The position numbers and the translations under genes were made by a program. Shown here in pieces: positions 28,410 through 35,315 of a stretch of 64,000 nt of DNA. Origin of the DNA: Phycisphaerales bacterium (lineage in GTDB: Bacteria; Planctomycetota; Phycisphaerae; Phycisphaerales; UBA1924); assembly GCA_017642965.1 (NCBI GenBank), contig JAEPOJ010000007.1:14436-78435 (forward strand). Direction: 5' to 3'. The notes beneath the pieces are model-generated. The model searched no databases and was not told the origin of the DNA. It worked only from the letters and a program-made list of their open reading frames with translations. Positions within the stretch are counted from its first letter, which is position 1. Each line of letters starts with the position of its first letter.

Positions 28410-28681
28410 GACGCACCTCCCTTTGTGGTGCGTCGTTCGATGAACGCTTCGAGCTCGCGGACTTGGATGAGCACCGCCCGATCGAGCTTGGCGAAGGGGA
28501 TCTCGCCCTGTCGCATCAGCTCGCGGAGGGTCCGTTCGGACACGCCGATCATCTTGGCGGCCTGCTGGGGACGCACGGCGATCGGAGTCGGCGGCGTGAT
28601 GCTCGAACGGTTCAGCATCTCCTCAAGCCCCGGCGCAGGACGCAGAGGCGAGTGATTGGTGTTGGAGGTCTGCGGGTTCAC
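28406..28681 (-). CDS. Small HTH protein, excisionase/AlpA-like
   Basis: The 91-residue protein contains a MerR-type HTH_17 motif: IAVRPQQAAKMIGVSERTLRELMRQGEIPFAKLDRAVLIQVRELEAFIE. Proteins of this kind act as recombination directionality factors or as transcriptional regulators of integrases in integrated elements. It overlaps both its upstream neighbour and the primase-like gene by four bases, so it is coupled to both. It is the best candidate for the excisionase of this element, by position and family. Confidence 0.85.
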   Translation of the reverse strand: MNPQTSNTNHSPLRPAPGLEEMLNRSSITPPTPIAVRPQQAAKMIGVSERTLRELMRQGEIPFAKLDRAVLIQVRELEAFIERRTTKGGAS

Positions 28682-28887
28682 AGGGCACCTCCTTCACGCT
28701 CAGCGTCGATCTTCTCGATCTCACGGGCGAGCCGATCAACATCGGCGGGCGCGAAGATCCGCGCGATCCCCGCCCGAGCGATGGGCGAGATCCCGCGTGC
28801 GTCGATCAGGTACTCGATCCGGTGGCGATCCACGCCCAAATGGGACGCGATCCGTGCGACGGTCCAGAGGGTTACTTCAGTTGACAT
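28678..28887 (-). CDS. Small HTH protein, first gene of the element operon
   Basis: The 69-residue protein has LWTVARIASHLGVDRHRIEYLIDARGISPIARAGIARIFAPADVDRLAREI, a MerR/helix-turn-helix pattern related to the next gene. A good ribosome site (AGGAGA) precedes the ATG by 6 bases. It is probably the promoter-proximal regulator of the HTH-HTH-primase-integrase operon. The 172 bases upstream, to the stop of the unknown gene, hold no convincing ORF and probably contain the promoter. Confidence 0.8.
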   Translation of the reverse strand: MSTEVTLWTVARIASHLGVDRHRIEYLIDARGISPIARAGIARIFAPADVDRLAREIEKIDAEREGGAL

Positions 28888-29059
28888 CGTTGTCTCCTAG
28901 TCGGAGCGCCGTGCGGGGTAGTGACTACCCTGTAACACACGGTGCGTACGGACTAGGCGGTTTGCGCGCGGAAAGCGGGAGAACGGTATGAAACCTGCGT
29001 TTTCTAGCCTAGAACCCACATTCTCATCATCAGCTTTCCGCGCAACCTTGCGCGCAAGG

Positions 29060-30568
29060 TCATCCAAACCGAATGCGTTTGTTGTCTGCATCCTGCTCTC
29101 GTTCAAGGATGCGAATCTCTCTTAGGCGATCCTCTTCAGAGTTCACACTGGACTGACGAGAGGCCAGATCAAAGTGATACCTGAGTATCTTGCTCTCTTC
29201 GAGAGCCTTTGAGATGAGATGATGGCTACACCCAACTCGCTTGGCCATCCCGTTGACCGATGGCTTGCCGTTGTAAACAGGCCAGCCTTGAGATCGAGCG
29301 ATGGCTTCTGCCTTCTTCCGAGCCTCATCGATACTCATCGGTTTCGACTGCACTTCTGAAACTGTTTCGGGCTGAGCTGGTTTGCTCTCTGTCTCTACGA
29401 TCTTCTGCTCTTGTGTAATCACCACTTGTACCATCTGCTGTTGATTGATCACGGGTCTTGGCTCTTCGCGATCCCCATCCTCAACCTCATCGAGATACAA
29501 CCCGCACCCCTTCCGCAAGGGTTCCAGATCGTCGAGCGCCTTCGAGAGTGTCTGCAGCCGCTTGGTGTCCTCGTCGCCCGCACGCCACTCCTGAGCCCTG
29601 CGGAAGAGATGATCACCCGCTTGCTCGTCGTCGAGGTACATCAGCGGCTCCTGGTACGCATCCGCGATCACACTCAATGCCTCAAACGCCCGTTGCTTCG
29701 CGCTCGCGAGCTCAGGGCGATCAACGGATGTGATCGCGTTCCGTGCGCGCGTGATGACCCCTGCCCACTTATTCCACCAAGTGCGATTGTCGAGCTTGAT
29801 CTCAAGCAGCTCCTTGCGTGTGTCTTCCTCGAACCGGAATGGCCATTCTTTGCGATAGTGCGTCACGCAGTAATGGAAATGGCACACGAACCGCGAGACA
29901 TCTCGCAAGGATCGCTCACACTCATCCGCCGAGTTCTTCCCGTCATGATCACACGGGCGGCCATCCCCGCTGGGGATCCGGCTCTTCCGCGCGGCTTCGA
30001 TGCTCCCGTGCTTCGCTACATCGATCGCATGCTGAAACACCTTGAGTACACCCGGTGACGGCTCGTTTGGATGATCCCATCTTGGCTCAGACCAGTTGAT
30101 CCACTCGCTCCCGCCGAAGGATGGTTGCTCCTCGTTGTCTTTATACTCCCAGAGCTCGGAGGGGATCGATGCGATCTCACCCATTGATGAATCGATCACT
30201 TCGCCCTTTTTGGGGTCGATCGCTGCCAGTAGCACGAGGACCGCCATCCGCGCACGCATGCGCCGATCGTCAATGCTCGCGTTCGCTTGGAAGTCCAGGT
30301 GATTGTCGTATCGGTGCTGATCCGGGTATCGCAAACAATCCAGCGCCGCCACAAGGCGCATGAACAGGACCTGCTCCGGGGACTCCTCCACGGCGTATGT
30401 CTCACCGGGCCCGAGCGGGTCAGGATCGTCGATCCTCACTGTTTCCTCGCTGAACTTCGCGTCGAGGGATTGCCCCGCGAGGGTGAACTGCAACTGATCT
30501 TCCTTGACGAGCTCGCGAGCGTGGTGGACAAGCTCATCCCGTTGTGAAGCGTGGCTAGGTGAAATCAT
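29060..30568 (-). CDS. Unknown element protein with C-terminal HTH-like segment
   Basis: The 502-residue protein is not recognised. It starts at MISPSHASQRDELVHHARELV after AAAGGAG. Visible features are a helical N-terminal part, a cluster of Cys/His in CDHDGKNSADECERSLRDVSR and FVCHFHYCVTHYRKEW (possible metal site), a Gln/Glu-rich linker near residue 400 and a C-terminal SVNGMAKRVGCSHHLISKALEES that resembles a helix-turn-helix. It lies in the replication and integration half of the element. A role in replication initiation or regulation is possible but unproven. Confidence 0.7.
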   Translation of the reverse strand: MISPSHASQRDELVHHARELVKEDQLQFTLAGQSLDAKFSEETVRIDDPDPLGPGETYAVEESPEQVLFMRLVAALDCLRYPDQHRYDNHLDFQANASIDDRRMRARMAVLVLLAAIDPKKGEVIDSSMGEIASIPSELWEYKDNEEQPSFGGSEWINWSEPRWDHPNEPSPGVLKVFQHAIDVAKHGSIEAARKSRIPSGDGRPCDHDGKNSADECERSLRDVSRFVCHFHYCVTHYRKEWPFRFEEDTRKELLEIKLDNRTWWNKWAGVITRARNAITSVDRPELASAKQRAFEALSVIADAYQEPLMYLDDEQAGDHLFRRAQEWRAGDEDTKRLQTLSKALDDLEPLRKGCGLYLDEVEDGDREEPRPVINQQQMVQVVITQEQKIVETESKPAQPETVSEVQSKPMSIDEARKKAEAIARSQGWPVYNGKPSVNGMAKRVGCSHHLISKALEESKILRYHFDLASRQSSVNSEEDRLREIRILEREQDADNKRIRFG

Positions 30569-30840
30569 GAACGACTCCTTTCGTCTGGCTGCGGGTTCCA
30601 CCCGCATGGATATGACGCACTACCGTATACCGAATAGTACCCAATCAAAATAAGTCCTGGGGCAGCCGCCTCAGTTCAGAGATTTCCAGGATAAGAGAGT
30701 GGGTTTTCGAACACTACGCGCGCGCGGAGTGGGCATAAAACTCGAAGAATCGTCGGACTTTCGAGACCACTACGCGCGCGTGCGCGAAGCAAGGCGTATG
30801 CCGAAACTGTTATGCGGCAAGGGGATGCAGTAAGTCACAC
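30569..30840. other. Noncoding region of the element with CACTACGCGCGCG repeats
   Basis: This 272-base gap between two leftward genes has no convincing ORF. It contains CACTACGCGCGCG at 30712-30724 and 30768-30780, each preceded by TTTCGA, 56 bases apart. A third copy of the 13-mer lies at 27567-27579 inside the primase-like gene. The setting upstream of the unknown gene suits a promoter, operator or replication origin. Confidence 0.45.
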
Positions 30841-30869
30841 AATATAAAACCCCGCAGCGAGCGCGGGGT
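30841..30869 (-). terminator. Rho-independent terminator of the haloperoxidase-like gene
   Basis: ACCCCGC pairs with GCGGGGT and is followed on the minus strand by TTTTATATT. It is 30 bases after the stop codon. Confidence 0.85.
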
Positions 30870-30896
30870 GCGTAGGGAATCAATCTGTCAATCGTG

Positions 30897-33065
30897 TTAC
30901 GGACAGCCACCCGTGTACGCATCGAGGAAGTCCATCACATCCATCGCGTCGAGTTGGAGATCGCCGTTCATGTCGGCAAGCAGATCGTCCGCAAGGTAGG
31001 CGACGATATAGCCGCTGACATCGTAGAAGTTGAGTGTCCCGTCGGGCTTGAAGTCCGCGGGGCACGACTTGAGCCCGTTGTAGTACCTGCGTGCTTCTGT
31101 GAATGCTTCTGGGCCGATCTCCAGACCCATGTACCGACCCGGAAGATCATCCGCAGGCGGATGGATCCCGCCCCAGATCCGTGAGAGCGATGTCTGATCG
31201 GACGCGTCCGCGTACTTTGCCCATTGCAGGGTGATGTCCATGGACGGCCCGTCCTCGAAGACAAGGAACTCGTTCATCGGCGCTTCGAACTCGCCCATCC
31301 CGCCGGGGAAGTACTCGCTCCCCGTGAGCATGGACATGATCTCCGCTGCGGCGCGAGAGAACACCGAGTGCCCTGAGACATACCCCGCGAACGGCGGGCT
31401 GACAAAGCTCGGGCGCTGGTACGGCCACCAGTTGTCCGCGAGAATCCAACCCACGCCTGCGACATCGGTATCTGGGTCGTTGATGAACTCAGGACCCTTC
31501 CAGGCCTTGACCGCGATCTTGCCCTCACTCCCCGCGAGGTGCTCATGGCGCTCACCCGGCGCGGTCGTCTCAACGGTGACCACTTCGATGTAATCGGGGA
31601 TGAGATTGATGCCTTCAGGATGGAAACTGGGCATGCTCGGATCTGAGCATTGACCACGATCGCACATGTACCGTATCGCGGATACGGGTCGAGGATAGTC
31701 GTAGTACCCCTTCACCGACCACGCAGAGATCGCGCTGTCGTGCATACCGCCGCCGAGCGCGAGGTACGATTTCACATCGTACTCGAGCGGATCGAGGACG
31801 GGACCTTGACCCATGAACTGCCCGTTGTGCTCTGGATGATCCGTGACATAGTGCAACACCGAGAACCAGTGACCCGGGGGAGTCTCTGAATCCGGACCAT
31901 CGGCCCAGAACTCCGCAAGGACACGCGCGTAATCACCCAATGGCACCATCTGAGGCTCGTAGGGCAACCCGGTGCTCGGGTTCACATCGTACCCCTCACC
32001 CCAATCGCCCCCGTTGAGCTTGTCATAAAAGTCTGTCTCCTCCGAGATCGAGGGGATCGGAGCGTTTCCGAATGTCGCGGGGGAGATATCCACCATGGTC
32101 CCCGTTGCGGGATCGAGGTGTGAAGACCAGGTGACGACTGTCTCATACCCCCACTTGTAACGCAGGTCTTCTGCGGGCTCGCCGTTGATGCGTGGCGGAT
32201 CTCCTGGATCGTGCCAGACCTGCCAGGTGAACCCGTCACGCTGCTTGACCTGAACATCGTCCTGATCCATCGCGAACGGGGTTACCTCGCCCCATTCCGG
32301 GCTTAGAAAGTCCGGGTACCCCGTGGGGATCGGGTTACCAGATTGATCAACAAAGAACTGCAACGCGAGCGGTTGCCAACGGTTCGGATCAAGCATGTCC
32401 GGGTTACCCGGGAAGTCAGGGAGCAAGGGCGGGTTCACCGGCTCATAGATCAGGTTCGCGTAATCGAGCTGCTCGTTGGACCCGTCCGTGAGACCGAACT
32501 GGATGACAGATTCCGCGATCCGGTTTCCAAGCGCCGCGGGAGTATCACCAGCCGTGTCCGTAATGGAGATGTCATACCCGAGTTCACTCATGAGCATATC
32601 GTACTCCGGGTACATCTCGATCGCAGCCGGGGAGAACGCGAACCGATGACGGAGGATCCGATACATCGCGTAACTGATCGCTTCCTCCCGTGCGAGTTGC
32701 ACATCGTCGGAGCTCATCGATTCGTTGTGAAACACCTGATCCGTCCCGGGCTCGAACGCTGCCCATGCGTCCCACATCGCTGCGGATGTGTGATACAGGT
32801 TGCGCGAATGGATCGTCGGGCGCGCAAAGTCACGCCGGATCGAATCGAGCAACAGCTCACTCCACATGCGAGCAACGGAATGCTCAATCCCTCGTTGTTC
32901 AGCAAGATCACGACGGACTGCTGCTGAGCGATGCTCAAGCGGTCGCATCTTGGTCGTCGGTACCACATCGGGGGTTTCCGATGAACTTGAAACCTGTGCT
33001 TCTACGGTTGCGGGCAGCCCCACCAACCCGGCGAACAGGACAACTTGACAAAGCGAAAGTTTCAT
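30897..33065 (-). CDS. Vanadium-dependent haloperoxidase-like (PAP2 superfamily) secreted protein with dockerin-like tail
   Basis: The 722-residue protein has a signal peptide (MKLSLCQVVLFAGLVGLPATVEA) after GGAGGAG. The catalytic part shows RPVSAIRYM, PPFAGYVSGHSVFSRAAAEIM and WGGIHPPADDLPGRYMG, the motif order of the vanadate/phosphate site in PAP2-type haloperoxidases. The last 60 residues are CPADFKPDGTLNFYDVSGYI, then ADMNGDLQLDAMDVMDFLDAYTGGCP, a pair of EF-hand-like dockerin motifs closed by Cys. It could halogenate or oxidise extracellular substrates, or be a phosphatase-like relative; activity is not provable by sequence. It is cargo of the element, divergent from the metal operon. 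Confidence 0.82.
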   Translation of the reverse strand: MKLSLCQVVLFAGLVGLPATVEAQVSSSSETPDVVPTTKMRPLEHRSAAVRRDLAEQRGIEHSVARMWSELLLDSIRRDFARPTIHSRNLYHTSAAMWDAWAAFEPGTDQVFHNESMSSDDVQLAREEAISYAMYRILRHRFAFSPAAIEMYPEYDMLMSELGYDISITDTAGDTPAALGNRIAESVIQFGLTDGSNEQLDYANLIYEPVNPPLLPDFPGNPDMLDPNRWQPLALQFFVDQSGNPIPTGYPDFLSPEWGEVTPFAMDQDDVQVKQRDGFTWQVWHDPGDPPRINGEPAEDLRYKWGYETVVTWSSHLDPATGTMVDISPATFGNAPIPSISEETDFYDKLNGGDWGEGYDVNPSTGLPYEPQMVPLGDYARVLAEFWADGPDSETPPGHWFSVLHYVTDHPEHNGQFMGQGPVLDPLEYDVKSYLALGGGMHDSAISAWSVKGYYDYPRPVSAIRYMCDRGQCSDPSMPSFHPEGINLIPDYIEVVTVETTAPGERHEHLAGSEGKIAVKAWKGPEFINDPDTDVAGVGWILADNWWPYQRPSFVSPPFAGYVSGHSVFSRAAAEIMSMLTGSEYFPGGMGEFEAPMNEFLVFEDGPSMDITLQWAKYADASDQTSLSRIWGGIHPPADDLPGRYMGLEIGPEAFTEARRYYNGLKSCPADFKPDGTLNFYDVSGYIVAYLADDLLADMNGDLQLDAMDVMDFLDAYTGGCP

Positions 33066-33267
33066 GACGCTCCTCCACGAGACAATGTGATGTGTGATGG
33101 GCAACGATCCTGCGAGATCACCCCGCGCTACTCTACAGATCTGATCCCACGACACAACCCCCATCGTCCCAGATTTTGATCGCGACTCGTGGAGGGAATC
33201 ACCGAATGGACCGCCGCGCCGATAACCTCGCTACTCTATATATCGCACGCGCGAAGGTGATCGCATG

Positions 33268-33299
33268 TTTACCCCCACGACGAGGGTAAAAGTTTTTTT
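33268..33299 (+). promoter_or_regulatory. TTTACCC/GGGTAAA hairpin with T run upstream of the metal operon
   Basis: A 7-bp inverted repeat with a 9-base loop is followed by AGTTTTTTT. It could be a terminator or attenuator, but no rightward gene precedes it. The TACCC-N9-GGGTA core also resembles CsoR/RcnR-type copper or nickel operators. No such regulator gene is in the window. Confidence 0.4.
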
Positions 33300-33324
33300 G
33301 GAAATACTTCCGCCGTCTCGATTG

Positions 33325-33353
33325 TTGATCGGATGATCCTGAATCGGTAGACT
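33325..33353 (+). promoter_or_regulatory. Possible sigma-70 promoter of the metal operon
   Basis: TTGATC and TAGACT are separated by 17 bases, ending 10 bases before the ATG of the first gene. The transcript would be nearly leaderless, which agrees with the absence of a ribosome site there. Confidence 0.3.
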
Positions 33354-33363
33354 GAAACTGCAC

Positions 33364-33798
33364 ATGAACCGCGTCCACCTCATCCTGTTCATTGCTGCAT
33401 CCCTACTCGGGATGCGGGGGGGGTATTCCATCTGGAGTTCATCGCAGTCCAGTGCGCCCGCGATGGGTTCTGATCCGTGCGTGATGATGGGGTGTCACGA
33501 GGTGATCCGCGAGGTCTCGTGTTGTGGCACCGAGACTGTCCGCACATACTGTGCGATGAGCAACGGCCCGTGCACCTGCGGCATCACCCCCGACGATGCC
33601 CCTGCGCCCGCCGAGCCCATGCCCATGCCATCGCGTGATCGCGACTCGATGCCGATGACGCGTGCCCCGCCCGCGAGCATCCAACTCATCACGACCGAAC
33701 TCCCCACGCGCCTCCTCTCGATCGCCCGAATGGGCTCGATCCGCGCGGGGTTCTCGCACAACCAGGCACAGGCACTCCTGGGCGTCTGGCAACGATAG
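33364..33798 (+). CDS. Small secreted Cys/Met-rich protein, probable metal binder
   Basis: The 144-residue protein has an N-terminal hydrophobic helix (VHLILFIAASLLGM), then a Cys-rich section CVMMGCHEVIREVSCCG, TVRTYCAMSNGPCTCG, and a Met/Pro-rich linker (APAEPMPMPSRDRDSMPM). I do not recognise a family. Cysteine and methionine content plus position at the head of an RND metal-efflux operon suggest a periplasmic copper or silver binding role. No ribosome site is visible at the ATG. Confidence 0.6.
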   Translation: MNRVHLILFIAASLLGMRGGYSIWSSSQSSAPAMGSDPCVMMGCHEVIREVSCCGTETVRTYCAMSNGPCTCGITPDDAPAPAEPMPMPSRDRDSMPMTRAPPASIQLITTELPTRLLSIARMGSIRAGFSHNQAQALLGVWQR

Positions 33799-33884
33799 AG
33801 ACGCGCCCCACAGGGACGGTGCGCGCTGCGCATGCCGACCCGTGACGCGTTCTCTTCGGACCAGACCTCACCAGGACCATTGCC

Positions 33885-35315
33885 ATGAACCGGACCATCC
33901 TGTTCGCGTGCGCGTCGTCGCTGACGCTCATGGGGTGCACGAGCGACCCGCTCGCGCCGCGCCCAACCCACACGCTGACCCGCTCGATCGACCCATCGTC
34001 GCCCGCATCGCCCGTGCCCTCGCGCTTCCGCGTAGGAACTGACGAGCACCCGCACACGCCCGCGTCGATCACCGACACCCCGAGCACGCCCGACGAGTTC
34101 GTGCGCCTGGCGCTGTACCGCTCGCCCGAGCTCGAACGCGCGTACCAGCAATGGGTCGCGATGGGCGAACGCGTCACCCAGGCGGGCGTGCTTCCCGATC
34201 CGCGTTTGAGCGTGGGGTTCTTTGCCAACGAGGTCGAGACCCGTGTCGGTGCCCAGCAGGCCCGCATCGGGCTCTCCCAGCAGCTCCCCTGGTCGGGCAA
34301 ACGCCGCGCAGCGCAGGACGCAGCAAGCGCCGAGGCCCGGGCAGCTTGGGTCCGGTACACCGCGATCGAACGCTCCATCACCCGGCGCGTCATCACCACC
34401 CTCTCCGCCCTCCACGAGCTCGATGGCACCATCGACATCACCCGCGAGAGCCTGAGCCTGCTCGCATCGTTCGAGGACTCCATCCGCGCCCGGTACCGGG
34501 TTGGGACGGGCTCGCACCCCGACCTGGTCCGCGTGCAGGTCGAGCTGGGTATGCTCGACGATCAGCTCGTGTCGCTCCAGTCCTCGCGCGCCCCCCTCGT
34601 CGCCCAGCTCAACGCGCTCCTCGATCGCCCTCACGACACGCCCGTCGCGCCCATCGCCGATCTCCCGATCCCCGCGCTCGACGCGACGCTTGACGAGCTC
34701 ATCGCCCGCGCGGGCAACACCAACCCATCACTCATCGCGCTGGGCGAACGCGTCCGGGCGGAGCAGTCCCGCACCGAGATCGCCCGGTACGCGAGCAAGC
34801 CCGAGCTAGGCATCGGGGTCGAGACGATCCTCACCAACGACGCGATCAACCCCAATACCCCAGAGAGTGGCGACGACCCGCTCATCCTGAGCTTCAACCT
34901 CAACCTCCCCATCTGGCGCGACAAGTACGACGCGCAGGTCCGCGAGTCCATCGCCAACCGGCTCGCCCTCGCCCATGAGCACGACGCGCTCCGCAACGAC
35001 CTGAGCGCCCGCATCGCACGCGCCCACTTCGACTACACCGATGCCCGCCGACGCGCCGGGCTCTACGAGCACACCCTCATCCCCAAAGCGACCGAGTCCA
35101 TCCAGTCCATCCTCGCGTCCTTCCGCACCGGCTCGGGCGGGTTCACCGACCTGCTCGATGCCCAACGCACCCTCCTCGAGTTCGAGCGCAGCGCCCTCCG
35201 CGCTCAGAGCGCCCAGGGCATCGCCCTCGCCCAGATCCACGAGCTCATCGGGATCTCCGACGCGAGCGCCAACCACAACGACTCCGAACCAACGAACACG
35301 GAGACCCACCCATGA
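33885..35315 (+). CDS. TolC-family outer membrane channel of RND metal efflux (CusC/CzcC-like)
   Basis: The 476-residue protein begins with a lipoprotein-like leader (LFACASSLTLMGCTSDP) preceded by CAGGA. The rest is an outer membrane efflux domain: LALYRSPELERAYQQW, VLPDPRLSVGFF, IGLSQQLPWSGKR and two long coiled-coil repeats typical of TolC halves. It would form the outer membrane duct for the CusBA-like pump. Its last codons overlap the start of the adaptor gene (ATGA). The cation is not defined by this subunit. Confidence 0.9.
   Translation: MNRTILFACASSLTLMGCTSDPLAPRPTHTLTRSIDPSSPASPVPSRFRVGTDEHPHTPASITDTPSTPDEFVRLALYRSPELERAYQQWVAMGERVTQAGVLPDPRLSVGFFANEVETRVGAQQARIGLSQQLPWSGKRRAAQDAASAEARAAWVRYTAIERSITRRVITTLSALHELDGTIDITRESLSLLASFEDSIRARYRVGTGSHPDLVRVQVELGMLDDQLVSLQSSRAPLVAQLNALLDRPHDTPVAPIADLPIPALDATLDELIARAGNTNPSLIALGERVRAEQSRTEIARYASKPELGIGVETILTNDAINPNTPESGDDPLILSFNLNLPIWRDKYDAQVRESIANRLALAHEHDALRNDLSARIARAHFDYTDARRRAGLYEHTLIPKATESIQSILASFRTGSGGFTDLLDAQRTLLEFERSALRAQSAQGIALAQIHELIGISDASANHNDSEPTNTETHP

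Larger units (their letters stand above)
33066..33363. other. Divergent promoter region between haloperoxidase-like gene and metal operon
   Basis: These 298 bases contain no convincing gene. The notable structures are a hairpin with a T run at 33268-33299 and a possible sigma-70 promoter at 33325-33353, both on the plus strand and both described separately. Confidence 0.5.

Noticed and set aside
28897-29106. 69-codon leftward frame between the HTH operon and the unknown gene
   Set aside because: It overlaps the end of the unknown gene, has no ribosome site and occupies the likely promoter region.
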